From Neodontobutis hainanensis (lineage: Eukaryota > Chordata > Actinopteri > Gobiiformes > Odontobutidae): a stretch of 64,000 bases of DNA. The DNA lies in the NCBI GenBank assembly GCA_024349245.1, contig JALDNG010000006.1, positions 411,001 through 475,000 on the forward strand, in the 5' to 3' direction. The position numbers and the translations under genes were made by a program. The notes under the pieces were generated by a model, which ran no database searches, had not been told where the DNA came from, and worked only from the letters and a program-made list of their open reading frames with translations. Of the stretch, positions 33,742 through 47,300 are shown piece after piece (the first letter of the stretch is position 1; each line of letters begins with the position of its first letter).

Positions 33742-36700
33742 CTGAAACAGAGAGAAAAGAGAGAGGGGGGAAACGACAAAACATCTGAACTGTGAGGGAC
33801 ATCCAGACAAAAGAACGACAAGACAATGTCAAATCACAAATGGATGTGAATTTTTACAGAGGAAGTGAGAGTGAACGACTAAGAGGAAGAGAGGGATGTG
33901 GAAAAGGAAGGAGGGAGGGGAAGACGGCTGCAACTAAGCTCTGCAGGGGGTTTAACCAACCTAATTACAGTTTAATCACAGAGACTCTGAATCTGGAGCA
34001 GCTGACAGACACATATACACACAGACACACATCGCTCAGAGCTCACTTTAGCGAAAACATTTCACAGATGAGATGGAAGTTGCAATGTCAGACAGATTAC
34101 TTTAACAGCTTTCCCAAAAAAAGGAAAAAAAATTCTGAATCTCAATGAGAAGCTGCAGCAATGACAGAATAAAAGAAAGTGTGTTGTTTCAGTAATTATG
34201 GAGGAGGGGAGCAGTTCCATTCCCGTTAGCCAGATTTGGAAAGATCTGAGCCTGGAAAGCGGCAAAGGCTGAGTCTCAGGCTTTTTCATGAACATCTTCA
34301 AAGCTGTGTCATTATTAAGGGAGATGTGTTACTACGCAGGTTTGGTTCTTTAGTCGGGCTTAGGCTGAGGACTCACAAGCTAAAATCTGCCTTTGGGAAG
34401 ACTTACAGGTGGATTTCCATGAGCCCATCTTCCATCAGAGTCTTCTTTATTAAATTATATTAGGCTTAAGCTGGCCTTAACACTTTATGAATCTATAATG
34501 GCTGCAAGGTTTTCAGATGAATACTTTCATTTCTATTTTCTTAACATACTCCTAAAGTGTAATAAAACAATAATGGGTCAATAACAGACACTGAATGTGC
34601 CCTTGTTGTTTCATTTTGGAACACGTTTGATTTAGACAGGGTTAACCCAACCTGAGTCTTATTTGGACTTACAGGATTAAATATGGAAAGTTCACTGTGG
34701 AAGGATGAGGTAGTGGATGGGACCTGGAGCTGAGAATCTAAACAGAAGAATAGTCTGCCACTCCTATCATCACTAGTGTTTAGGAGGTTATGTTTACCTG
34801 CATTTCTCCAACTCACAAAGTCCAACCTCCAAACCTCATGTTTATTCGTCTGCACATCTCACCGTCACATGTCTCTTAATTATAAGCCTCTGGTGATTGG
34901 AGAAAAGTTCTTTGGATTAAGGATAAAATGTTATTAAGCTTGCACACTATGTTAAGATGCCTACGCCTGAACATTGAGTTCTGCAGACGAAAGTCAAACC
35001 CAGAGTTCTTCCACTGGAGACAGGCGACACCAAAGTTAGACGACTGATTGTGTTTTGAAAATAAAGTATGGTTAAAAGATAAGTATGAAGATTTTTTTTA
35101 ATCTAGACATCAGACAAAGGAAAGTGTGAGGTGCTTTCCGGTTGTTAAGGAAAAGAAAAGCCTTAGAGACTTGTATTTAAACCAGGTAATTCAATGTCCC
35201 CTACATTGTCTAGACAATCTTATGACATTGCATATTAATGAGGGGCACAATAAGGAGGAAATGCATGCTTTATCTTTTAATGAGGAGTGTATAAAGATGA
35301 TTTATTTACCAAAAAGACTTATTATTAAATTGACCTAGATGTATTTTGAAATGGCACTGTTATTTTATCTGAACAAATCTAACTAGCGATGAAATGTCAA
35401 GGCTTGGTAACGTTTTAGAGTGCACTTTCTGTTCCCTCTCTACAAGGACAGAAGGTCTCCCTCACACCCAGAGTGATGTGATGGGATTTGATGTGAAGTG
35501 CGTATGCCACTTTGTGCTTGTGTGGACCGGTCCGCATGTGCACGGCTGTGTATGTCAATGTCTGAATGTGTAGCTGTGAGTATGTGTGAGTGTAAAAGTG
35601 CCAGAGCGTCGGCTGGTCTGTGAATCAGAGCAGAGAGTGTTGGCGGGGCTTTCTATCAGACCTCTTATTCGACCCTAATTTTACTTTGATAGCCAATCTG
35701 GACCTTCTGGATATGGGTGTGTATGTGTGTGTAGTTAGAGCGTGACTTACCTGGAGGTCTGACGTACACCTTCAGCTTTAGACATGCCCGCCCCACATGG
35801 TTTGGGTGAGGAGACGCTGTAAAAAAGCATACAGATTGAAACAACAGATTGATTTGTGCAGATGATTGTGTTTATTATGCAATTGTCTTGTGTATAGTCA
35901 ATGCCTAATTCTTATTACTTGGTGGCAAACAGTTACAATTACGTGTATTAAATTTGTTTATTCATCATCTGACTATCCATTACAAGTCATGAGGGAGCGG
36001 CCAGAGATGATTGCAGCTTAAGGTGTGCTACACTCTGGACAATTAATCACAGAGCTACAGACAAAGACATTGACAGACCATTTGGAATGGTCTGTCATTT
36101 GAAATCTATTGTCTCTGGGCAGACTGGAGTCACCAGTTCCCCAATACATGCATTTCTTTAGACAGAGGGAGTAAGCCAAAGTGCCATGAAAGAACTAAGG
36201 ATCAGGAAAAAGGCTATGGTTAGCAAGCCCAGTGATCAATCCCACAACCTCTTGCATCACAGCAAGAAGGTTGATTTATTCAGGGATATTTTTGGCATTA
36301 GTCGTCAAAACTTGATGATATGGAGCAAATGGATCCATCTGGGAATTGAGCTCTGGTCATAAGGGCTGGCTGAACTAAACTTGTCCTACCATGATGCCTC
36401 GGGCTGGTCCAATAATTTGACATCGAAAATGCCTCTGTCAATAAATATAAGAATATAAGTGTTCTGTCAGCAGTTTTACAGATGTTTCTTTTGGAAAAAA
36501 ATACAACTGGGATTTGTTAGGGACAAAGAAATCTACCATTGCACATTGAGACAATGGAACATTCGTATTTATTAATAAATCCATGATGTTAACAGTCTAC
36601 TAATTTGCAAGCTAAGTACAGCATTAATGTTCCCTATTAATACCCTTAAGGAAAACAAGTTAGCAAAAACAAGCACAACATTTTTAGAAGTGTAAACTTG

Positions 36701-39700
36701 CAATTGAAATTGAGTCCCACTGAAATTAATACATTCTGATGTCATCATAATATTTGCAAATGGACACAAATAAACAATAAAACTAAATAATAAGTCTATC
36801 CGTCAAGTGGTGAAGGGTCCAGCAGCAGTTTAGAAATGCCTTCAGGGGTAAGCTCATAAACACAACTGTAAATCACATGTCTGTGTTTGTATTCAGTTTC
36901 CCCTCCATAATTTGTTTCTACTTGACATTAATGCAGTCATTAATGTGGCCTATTACTTTCTTGATGACATTTATTGCTCGAAGCAATTCTGCACTTTCTT
37001 ATTTTATGTTCTTTAAAGTTCTATTAAACCCATGCGCTGAAGCTTGTGAACTTACGTAAACAGTGAAACACTTGAGGCAAAGTAAACAAGTCTGTGAGGG
37101 ATTGGCCTGCAAACTGGGATTCAGTCACACTCACATTCACACCTCAGGGAAATACAGGCTCTCCAATCGACCTGACTTGAATGTCTTTAGTAAGTGGAAG
37201 GAAATCCATGCAAATTCCCCACAGACCAGGGTCGCTTTTGCCGCGAGGTGACAGTGCTAACCACTGAGCCACCGTGCTGCCCTGTCTCAATGCCCGAAAA
37301 AATGAGAAAAATGTTTTTAAAGTTGCCACATTTCCAACTTCAAAGTAGAGTCAACGAAATTGAATCTAGGTTTTTAGTCCCACCTCGCTCTGAAGTGAAA
37401 TAGAGCTGGAGACCTTAAAGTAGATGGTGGCCAACTTTGACCGTTTGCACATTACAAGCGCCTATGTATGGGTGTGCATGTATGGGTGTGCGTAGAGACC
37501 TTTTGGCCCTCTCCCCTGAGGAAGTCCTCATAGCCGGGGCCCAGAATGACCCTTGAAAGACCATCATCAGGATCCACAGCACACAGGAAATAAATCTGAC
37601 CTCTTCATTGGCCTCTCCTCCTTCTTTCCTCCCCAATACCCCTCCCTCCATCCTTCTTTCTGCCCTTCACCTCCTCCTGTAGCCCACTTTTGTCTCAAAT
37701 TTCTTCAAATTGTCCTCCTACCCCGCTTGCACTGCTTTGATGGAAGTGGCCCCTTGTAAAGCTCTGTATTGAGTTATCTGTCCCATTGTGCACCTATATT
37801 TTCTGGTTTCACTTTTCACAGGAGTAAAAAGTGATGATATTTTTCCCCACTTTAGCACTTTGGGTGCCTTCACACAAAGTGCTACTTCTTAAGTTCTGAC
37901 CCAACAATTAGGGTTAACAATAGTTATGTTTTCTTATAATCTATGAAATTTAAAAGGAACTTTTGACATGTGAAGAAATGAAGGGTGCCTTTTAGGATAC
38001 TTGCTCTCTCGTGCCTAGTGTCTTGTGCTATGTGCCGTAAGTCCCGTACAAACAGGTGTGCTTTGCAACCACTAACACTAAATTCATTACTGAACTGTCA
38101 TCAATTCATATAAGACTATTACATTGAAATTTCTGATGTTCGTGTTGTTTTCTGTTTGTCAGCCTATATTTGTTTTGGGAATGTATTTTGTCAAAGGGTG
38201 TGTAAATAATGTCTTTGTTTTGTGTAGTAATAGATTTCTAAATGAGCACCAAGCACTGGAGCATGTTGATTGCTCACTGAGTTTCAAAAATGTTACCTAT
38301 GCAACTTTTAAAACATTGTGTCAGCAGAGTCTCTATTTTCCAGCACACCCAAGTGTCTCCTGAAAAGCCATTGAAAATCCTTCAAACTCATCAAGATGGC
38401 AGCAGGAGGAGTTGGGGAGGAGTAGTCCTGTCAACATGTCAACCACATGGCATACACATGGGGTCACACCGCTCTGACCACAAACCACCATCAAAGATCA
38501 ATGTGGTTTACCTTCATGAGACATTTGCAGACTTACACAAAGTCCAAACCTGTCAGCGTCGCTGTTTATAGATCAATACAAACCTGTGTTAAAATGTGTG
38601 GCTCTCATATGTGTGCATTCGGGCATGGAAGAACAAAAATGTGCTCGTGCCTGTCAATCAAACTGATCGACATGGCCTTTTCACGGACTCACAATCACTT
38701 GACAACTGACCCCAACCATCCCCCACATGTACACAGGCTCTCATACACACTCTAGTTCAGTGGAATACACACTCCCCTCGGGGGTCCCAGAAACACAATA
38801 CTAAAAGTCAGCAACTATACAATTCTGCTGGGGCCATGTCATTCCTTACACGAGACAGAAGACAAAAGCTTGTGTTTGTGTGCAGACTGGGAAAAGTGCA
38901 CTAGGACATCGGATGGTGGATATATTGTCTCTTTAGCCTCATGTCTCTCCCCCCGCTGTGTCTTTGTCTGACTGTGGACAACAATTTTTAAGAAGTCATG
39001 TTATCTAGGAGTGCAAAGCAAGAAACGGCTTTTGAGGAATACAGTATTGGGGTTGGGAGTTTTCTGTTACAGATAACAGCAAGGAGGCAACTACTTGAAA
39101 TTGTATAAGTATCATGTGATGCCATTACCCAATTCTGTAAATATAATAAAAATAGCATAGGTGATCACAGGACTGTCATATCAAACATACACACTTGTCA
39201 ATTATCGTATTTGTAAAGGTTTATTGTTCAGAAAAAGCATGGCCACTACAGTTACAACACTTGTTAGCAGACCCTAACTGTAGTTATGTCGACTATACCA
39301 GTATAATATGTCTTATGCTTAATAAAGAAGAAAAGAATAGCTATAAAAAGTCATTGAGCTGTTGAGCACACAGGTCAGATGTCCCTTTTTATGGTAAGAT
39401 AATTCATTTACTTGTTATTTGTCTAAAATCTTGTTTGAGTGAGCACCTATCCCCAGGTGGACTTTTAAAAAAATCAATAAGATTAAATAACTGTTAGTAT
39501 TTTGTTATGTTTGTAAATGGAGGTCATACCCTACACTTCTGAAATCCTGTCAGCATGTGCTCTTTAACTAATGTGCTCTTTAACTAAAAAAGGAAAGGCT
39601 GCCTCTCTTCATTGTGTGGTGGCTGGTGGGGGATCAAACACCCATGTGACAAGGGCCAATGAAGCAATTAAAGGTTCAAGTGCAGGGTCTTTAGTGCAGC

Positions 39701-40754
39701 ATAACAATAAAGCAGGCCAGCATTTTATTAATTGGCTTTGTACATATGCTCCCAGCTGGTGCACACATTCAAACATGCAGCCTTCTGATGACGAGACTAC
39801 TACAGGGAAAAGGTATTCTCTTCTGTGCCAGAAAGTTAAGACATTGTCAAGATAGCTTTTGAAAGTCAATTTAATGCACTTCCCTGAGATTAACAACTGA
39901 TCTTGCACTAAACTATCCGGATGCCGTAAATCTATCCGGCCCATCTGGTCCGCGGCTCAGCTGAAAACAATGTTTAAGAGTAATTTGAAGCTACTATTTG
40001 TCCCCATGCCTTTTGGGGGAATGATAGCTTTTTAACTGAGCTCAGAAGAACAGTCTCAGGGGGGCACAGCCTGTCTCTGATACTAATACATCACTTGTTG
40101 AAGTGAGAAGAAACATCAATACAGCTAATATAAAAATGATTACAAACTCCGCCTGGTGACATTTTTACCACTTTGCTGAGCACACCGTTTATGAGCAAGG
40201 CAGAGGCAGAGATATATTGGGCATAAAGGGACTAAAGGGAGAAAGCGGGGAAAAAGATGGAGGGTGCACTTGTGCTGGCTTCTGGGGGTATGATCGCTAT
40301 TGTCGGCTGTGTTTGAGAACGCTCCCAATCAACTCGTCCTGATTGCAAATTTACATTTAGTTTACAAGTGCATATTGAGAAGAAGTGTGGATAACATGCA
40401 AACACACATGCACACACCTCTGCAGGAGACATACCAACACAAATACTGAGTGTGCACGTACAGATATAGTAGTACTCGTGCCCAGGCCTGAACTCAAAGC
40501 CCAGGGAGAAAGGGGTGAAGAGCTGGAACTTCTCTGAGAAGCGCAGCGGCCCGTCTGGACCGCTCGGACGGTTGCACTCCCAACGCTTGAAGCCACGCAT
40601 CCTGTGCTGGCAGGTGGTGTAGCCCTCGTGGTTGACCATGAAGAGGATGTAGCGCTCCATGCGCCCGTGGGATGGAGGACCATCGTAGAAGGGACAGTAG
40701 ATGTCCAGGTAGTCGTTAATGTTCACTGACACCCGGTACTCGCCGTGCCAGAAC
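33629..40754 (-). CDS. efna2: Ephrin-A2-like GPI-anchored ligand, exons 2-4
   Basis: Exons 40754-40462, 35816-35751 and 33741-33629 join in phase to 156 residues plus stop; the leader exon is missing. The receptor-binding domain contains INDYLDIYCPFY, GFKRWECNRPSGPDGPLRFS, EKFQLFTPFSLGFEFRPGHE and YYYISSP, then ACLKLKVYVRP. Four conserved ephrin cysteines are present (IYC, TTC, WEC, RAC). The end, LTDGGPRW followed by LILLAPLLLGLLDWL, is a GPI-attachment signal, which makes it an A-type ephrin. RMERYILFMVNHEGYTTC and GYDSPEPFLT match ephrin-A2 best; ephrin-A5 has VFCPHYEDS here. It is a membrane-bound ligand for EphA receptors in axon guidance and cell sorting. Confidence 0.9.
35751..35816 (-). 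CDS. efna2: efna2 exon 3 (66 nt)
   Basis: Acceptor ttacag, donor gtaagtc. Encodes SSPHPNHVGRACLKLKVYVR then PP with a split Asp codon. RxCLxLKVYVRP is the last strand of the ephrin fold; the Cys completes the second disulphide. Confidence 0.93.
36071..36097. repeat. Perfect hairpin, 12-bp arms, 3-nt loop
   Basis: tgacagaccatt - tgg - aatggtctgtca within efna2 intron 2. Confidence 0.9.
37115..37283 (-). mobile_element. tRNA-headed SINE copy
   Basis: On the minus strand it begins with a GGCAGCACGGTGGCTCAGTGG head, then GTTAGCACTGTCACC and a box-B-poor segment, and runs into TTTGCATGG and a GTGTGAATGTGAGTG-type region. TGGCTCAGTGG is the Pol III box A. The L2-like tail is absent. Confidence 0.7.
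40462..40754 (-). CDS. efna2: efna2 exon 2: receptor-binding domain
   Basis: 293 nt, the usual size of this ephrin-A exon. Acceptor gcctgcag and donor gtacgtg on the minus strand. It starts with the last base of a split Arg codon, then FWHGEYRVSVNINDYLDIYC, and ends GHEYYYI plus one base. The apparent upstream Met at 40765 is intronic. Confidence 0.93.
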
Positions 40755-43520
40755 CTGCAGGCCAAAAAGGAAATTCATTTAGATTTTAGCTCAGAAATAT
40801 GAATGCAATCAGTGGGCAGCAAACAACAACAGGAACAGTTTAGAGACTGGCACGATGAATATGTATGACTTGTCTTGGATTTCTATATGATTGCACCGCA
40901 TAAAGGAAACCACAGAGTGTCCACTTAGTGAAGTCATTTTGGGAGCTATAATTATGTGAACCACTGACCCATGTTAAGAAAATCACGACCGCACATCCGC
41001 AAAGCAAGATCAAAGAGCACAATTCACCCAAAAAATACCCTGCCTTAAAGCTTCCAGATGTTGCTCAAGGACACGTCAACCAATTCTTTTGAAATTAGCT
41101 TCTTACAACCACCTGAGTCACAACAATACACAAAAACACAAAAACAACATCCTGAAGCGTTTTCTTTACTGATTTAATAAACAGAAAAAAAAATCAATGA
41201 GCACCCCTCTGGTTATTGTGTGCTGCTTAGAAGGGCCTTGTTGTGTGATACTCAAGAGAAGTGGGTCATGTGATGCCAGAGAGCCTACATTATAGTCCCA
41301 GGGCCTAAAGCAGAATGTATATGGTAAGTGTCCACTTAGCTGTGTGCAGATCACTGGCCGAATGAACAGAAATGGGTCAGAGGTTAGCAGAAATAACAAA
41401 AGTAAATACATAATATAGTGTGGCAGTGCTTCTTGATACAGTCGCCCTTCAGGGACACAATCAGACATGTGGTAAATAACAGGAGGTAAAATATGGAAAT
41501 ACATAATATGACATTTAAACCAAGTTGGCATCGTTCAACCGCCTCAGATACACATTAAAAACATATGGCAGCAGATCCCACACGACACACTATATCTGTA
41601 TTTATGTTTGTGTTCCCGTGTCAACAATCCTCAAGTTACTGGACTGTAACGGGCTCATATAGATGCTGATTTTGTTTCATATCTTCCCTTATAAACAAAT
41701 CATATAATGTCATAACCAATCAACGCATTGGCTCATCTTGAAATACTTTCACTTTTGCGGTCTGTCTGCGGTTGATATTTCCTCTGATTCTGACTCTAAT
41801 TACTTCCACAACCATTTTACTATAATCAAATAAAACAAATGCACCTTTTTTAAAGCTGCTAAAATTGTTGTGCAAATCCAAAATAATAAGGATGTTTTTG
41901 CAGCATATTTAATTTGACTGGATTGACGTTTTACTGAATTAACAGGATCTTATTTTATTAGCCCAGACATGATGACAATAATTAGTCCCCAATGTAAGCA
42001 GCAGAAACTCATTTGAATACATTAGTTGCATGTATAAATTAGTCGTTGAATCAGTATTCTTCTGTGAGAAAACACAATAACAACAGCTCTGCTTAAATAT
42101 TTGATATTTGCAATATTTTTTGTACCAGTTTTCTATAAGCAATGTGTCTTGGGGATATGACTTGATAGTCTTTTTATTTCTGCCTCATTTTAAAAGCTGT
42201 TTAACATCCTACACTGCGTGATGCCTTTTTCTCCTCCTCTTCTTCTGGGACTTGTCATTAACATTGCCATGTGTACGATCAATTTAACATCAAATGTAGC
42301 ATGTCGAGTGCGCATTATAAAATCTTGTATCTTAAAAACTCAGTAAATTCAAGACGCAGGAAAACATCTTCGATCAAATAAGGCATAAACAAAGCAGCCG
42401 GTTGTCAGGGGGCAATTTCAGCGTCTCACAGATTGGTCTTTTTAAACAAATTCATCATTCACCTTGGCAATAATTGATTGGCTGGAATGAAGACATTTTA
42501 GTCTGAGCACTTTTGGTTAGTGGGATATTTAGCTTTGGGACAGATTATCCCTCCTTCTAATGGCGGACCTGTGCGGCTCCCAGAGGGCAGATCAGGAAGT
42601 GAGCTCGATGTGAAATGAGCGGCTTCATGCTTGGGTGCCCTATCAGAGCCAGTTTCACAGCTTTCTAAAAGAGATCCTTGAACAGATCATTTGGAGGCAT
42701 TGATCCACCAGGGAGCTCCGCTCGGCTCATTCTGCTCCCAATCAGCTCTGATTAACAACTAAAGGGAAAAGTCACAGAGAGGGGGAGATGCATAGAATGA
42801 GAATAAAAGAGAAAAACAAAGGGAGCGATGCAAGAGAGGAGAGAAGTTAGCGGGAAGAAGAAGTAGTTTTTCACTTGAATGTATTTGAATGAGACAGTTG
42901 CGCTGTGCACCAGAAGAAAAGCACTTTTTGATAACCTTTAAACTAAGGGTTATGTAAGCGTTAAGAAATGCTGCATGCTCTTTTTTAATATTAGTTTAGG
43001 CGTTTATTTCATTATTTCACCTTATGATTTACTTTTATATATTCCACTCTTCTGCTATAGTGTTTTTTTTCTCTATCCAAGTATTGTCCATTTAAAGCCA
43101 TTTAGAGCCAGCTCAGCTCTTTTTTTAGATTCAAACTGTCAGTATTGTATAGAGGCCTATGTGACATAAGAAAGCAAAGGTAATAACAAATAGCCCATAT
43201 ATTTTGTATTTATATCTTTTATGGTTATTTCATCTTAAGGCACCATTAAAGATAACAAGCCTACCACGTGTTACCTGCACCAATGTTTGCTTCTACTATT
43301 GTAGATATTTTGCTTAACCATTAAAATTCTACTTTGCTTGATCAAAATGCCACTAAAATGCAAAACATATAATGACTAAGTTAGTTATTTAGAAAAAAAC
43401 ATTTTTTTTGAGTTTGCATTTAACAAACTCTACATCAGTTGTGGCCTTTTTTGAGCTTACTTTTAAATTCAGAGTCCTCTTTGTCTCACAGAAGTCAGTA
43501 AAAAGGGCATTTCCATGACC

Positions 43521-43570
43521 AGACTCAAGACTGGTCTAAAGTCCAAAGACCAGTCTTTCTAGTCTTGAGT
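43521..43570. repeat. Imperfect inverted repeat with GACTGGTCT cores
   Basis: actcaagactggtct (43523-43537) pairs with agaccagtct...agtcttgagt (43547-43570), with an extra 9 nt in the right arm. The same GGTCTTG/GACTGGTCT words recur at 7430-7510. Confidence 0.75.
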
Positions 43571-44271
43571 GATTGTGTGTCCGTTCACATGAGTCTGTCT
43601 GCTGTGTGTGTGCAGTGGGAAAAGTGGATTCAGATAACAGAGAATTCTCAATCCACAAAAAGGCCCAAAGTGCCAGGACACATTAGTTTGTATTAATCTA
43701 CTCCGCGCTTCTTCCTTTTTTCTGTGACACTGCTGGAATCCCTAATACAGTACAGCGCACAGGTAAATGTCCCACTATCCCATCCTCTCAGGCTGTGTGT
43801 CATCTGAAATTAAAGACTCACGCTGCACCGGCCTAAAAGACACGGGAATGCACTCCCAGCTTCTCACTCTACGTTTGTGTGTGGCGTGTGTAGGTGCCAC
43901 ACGCTGGTTATCTTTTCTTTTAATGTTCCTGTTTGTCTTTAGAAGATGAAAGACTATAGAAATGACATTGTCATATATGTCAGGAACAGCACTATGATCT
44001 GTGGGGGTGTGAAAAGAGCTGTCACAACACTGTAAACAACACTGACAGACATGTAAAATATACACTGCTATAGTACGAACACTAGGATTGTCAGAAAGTC
44101 AGAACTCAGACAGAAATGTTATACATGACACAAGTGTTTTTTTTAAAGAATAGATGCTGCTCTATTGAGGACATATACTATTATTTTATATTTTATTCAC
44201 AAATATACACTGCTATAATGACGCAAAACACTATGATATGTGGAGAATAAGCGGAGATTAGCAAATATCCA

Positions 44272-44313
44272 CATATTTAGCACAATTCATTACCCCTAAT
44301 TGTGCTAAATATG
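44272..44313. repeat. Perfect inverted repeat, 16-bp arms, 10-bp loop
   Basis: CATATTTAGCACAATT at 44272-44287 and its exact reverse complement at 44298-44313. Confidence 0.95.
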
Positions 44314-47300
44314 ACCAGATTTGATATTTAACTGTGTAATTACATACCCCAAACCATTTAAGCAGAGGGGTTGATGCTTATCCCTAAAAATGTAACAAAC
44401 AAAAAACATTGAGTAAAGAAATCTGATACTCAGCAGTTTATGGCATATAACACATTAAATTAAGATGTAATAGAATCAGTCCAAATATAGATTGTATAAA
44501 ATAGATGCAGATGGTCAAGACGAGAGGGATTTTTGATTTATGCGCTGTGCCTTTGTTGCAATCTTTCATGAAAAGTGCTTAATTCAATTGTATTTATGAG
44601 GAAATGCATAGCTCTCCCCACTCCCCGGCTATCGATACAGCTTACCCTTTTAAGCCGCTAAAAGAATGATTTAACTAAATTGGAAGTGAGCCTCATACAT
44701 TGTAATGTGATTATTGATTCTAATACAAGCCTGGAGTGAAATCTAAAACTGAGCGGCTCGATTTGAATCTGATTTGAAAACCCAGGTCACGCAGCGGCAC
44801 TAAAAATATAACTAATACTGTGTATGATGAACTCCACTGTACAGCACATGATGAGTCTTCTGAGGTTTTGTTGTGTGCAGTGCTTTACTTTGCTCCACTG
44901 TAAAGGCACTGGAACAATATAAAGCCAAAAAACTCTGACCAATGGAAAATTTGTAATCCCATTAATCCTATTTTCATAATTTGACAAATACTAAATAAAG
45001 CCTTCTGAATAGAGGCTTACAGGTAGCTTATATAGGTTTGCTTTATTCCTTACACGCAGACACTGTAAAGTCACCAGGATGAGAAATAGGCTTCTTATTT
45101 TCTGGGTAATAAGACTTTGATTATCTTTCATTTTCAGTGAAAAATGGCCTTTTGTGTTTCTGCCGTATTGACAGTCAATATCATTTCCACACGTAAAACA
45201 AGTGAAAGGAGAATGACTTGATAATTAGATCCAGGAAGGATGACTTTCTCTGTCTCTTCAATAGTGGACAAAGTTGCAGAAGTTTTTTATTTGTATGTGG
45301 TCACTATATACATTTTCTTTTTAATCATCCAAGAATCTGATGAGTTTTTACTGTATGCATCTGATGTTCAGTCATGTGTGTGTTCAGTCATTTCCTTTAG
45401 CATTCTGGCACATCTGAGTCATCAACATCATCTCACGGCATCGCTGTGATCAAAGCCTCCGGTTTGGAAAAGCCCTGTGTGTTTACCATACCTGCCTGCG
45501 TCCTAAACAGCAGGCCGGATCAACCGACAAACATCAAAGCACACGTTTGCATTCCTCCTTTCCTCCATATTCTCACTCCAGTGTTCACTCTCGCTATGTC
45601 ACCCCCTCACTCCAGCACTAGGACGTTCCCTCGTCTTCTTGATCTGCCCCCGTCACTTTCACTTACTCTGAAAACATGCTGCAGACCAGGAAAAAACAAA
45701 ACACAAAGTTTTGTCAAACAGAGTGAGGCTTACATGAGGGGAGTGGTTTACAGAAAATTTAACAAAGATGGAGACCAAAATTAAAGAAATGTCCTTGCCC
45801 CTCAACTGCAAAAAATGTAATGTGTGCAAAACAAGGAATTATATTTTGTAATTGTAGTACAAAGACGTTAGGTTTTTAAAATGCTCACTTATTGTTGCAG
45901 GATATTGCAGTTGTGGGTATTTATGCAAAATGGCAATGTGTTTTAAGTGTGAATTTCTACAAGACCTTTACATATACACATAAACGTTTTTGGCTCCCAT
46001 TTGCTCAGAAAAAGAGCTTGTGTGGTGTACATAACAGATGCCAGTTGTCTTTTTTCAGTAAAGCCAGTAGGCGGCATAAACGTGGACAGTAGCACACAGA
46101 TGAGATATTGGCGGAAGACACTTTCACTAATGTCACAGAAAGGAGTACAGAAGAAGCTATTTACTGATTTTCAGGGGAAGGTAGGAACTAAGCTGCTGTG
46201 GGAATAACATGGGGTGCACACTGTGTGTCCATTAGCTGTATTGTTTCTTGATGTTTTTATAAAATAAAAGTCAGGAAAAACTAACTCAGCATATCAGTTT
46301 ACCAACTCGTGTTGAGTTACAAACTTGCAAAGCATGGCTATGTTTTTTCATTTGGGTAAAATTGTGTGACTGCACAACAACAATGCACTTCTTTGCTTTG
46401 AAAAATTGGTTAAAAAGTGGGACATTTAGAGCGGGGGGCTGTTCACTTTTGGGACATATTAGAGTTTTTCTTTTAGGACAAGGAGCATAAAATCAGGACA
46501 GTCAGTTAAATTGGGATGTATGGTCATTGCATCCCACTTCACCAACATCCACTTGGTGCATATGGTTAAAAAGTCCTTACTGTGCTCAAAAAGCGTTTTA
46601 CTCAACATATTAGTTTGCTCCAAGGACAGGTAGAAGTTTGAACTTTGGATCGATTTTTTTCCCTGCTTAAATCTAACTCTAAAGTTTGCAACATTCTACT
46701 TGAGTTGCCAACTTCTCTCCGCCGAACCACGGGCAGCTATTTTCTGCCAGCTCAGAGTTTATCATCTCATTCACACTAATGAACATCGAGTTTGCTCTCT
46801 ACCACATACTAGCACAAAGCGACTCCACCATTATCACTCACTAACCACAGCAATTCTAAGGAACTGTGAGCCAAATTAAAATGTGGGCTCCATAAATATA
46901 AAAATTTCCCTATTCAGCAACTCAAATGTGCACAATTTTACCTCATTTGGCTTTTTGGCGAGAAACTGCAGGCGATGTGTGTAAAAAAAAAGAAGCCTGG
47001 ATTGTGCTTCTGTCTCTGTCTGCAGCTTCACTCTCAATGTCTCCCAAATTAACTCCACATTACTCTCCTCTTGCATCTCTCTATCTTCATCAAGCCTGTC
47101 CTTACAACGTCTTTTGCTCTTTGTCTCTTCTCTCATTCTCTCAATCCTCATTTACGTCGGCTTCATTCGTTCACTCGCCTTAACTTTCTCTCAGGAGCAG
47201 AGCAACATCTTTAGACACTGTTATTGTCTGCTCTCATCAGTCTTCCTCTTCTTCTCCATTCACATAGATTATCTCCCTAGCCTTCCTCTTTTGGTTGATT

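Larger units (their letters stand above)
35817..40461 (-). other. efna2: efna2 intron 2
   Basis: 4.6 kb. Contents seen: a 12-bp-arm hairpin (36071-36097), a SINE copy (about 37115-37283), and otherwise AT-rich DNA without coding potential. Intron 3 (33742-35750, 2.0 kb) holds nothing recognisable. Confidence 0.6.

Noticed and set aside
33629..40754. Ephrin-B or ephrin-A5
   Set aside because: There is no transmembrane plus PDZ-binding tail (B type), and the INDYLDIYC/RMERY/GYDSPEP pattern fits A2 better than A5.
45446..45784. 112-codon ORF MIKASGLEKPCVF...
   Set aside because: No domain, no conserved motif, and low-complexity Pro/Ser/Thr; likely chance.
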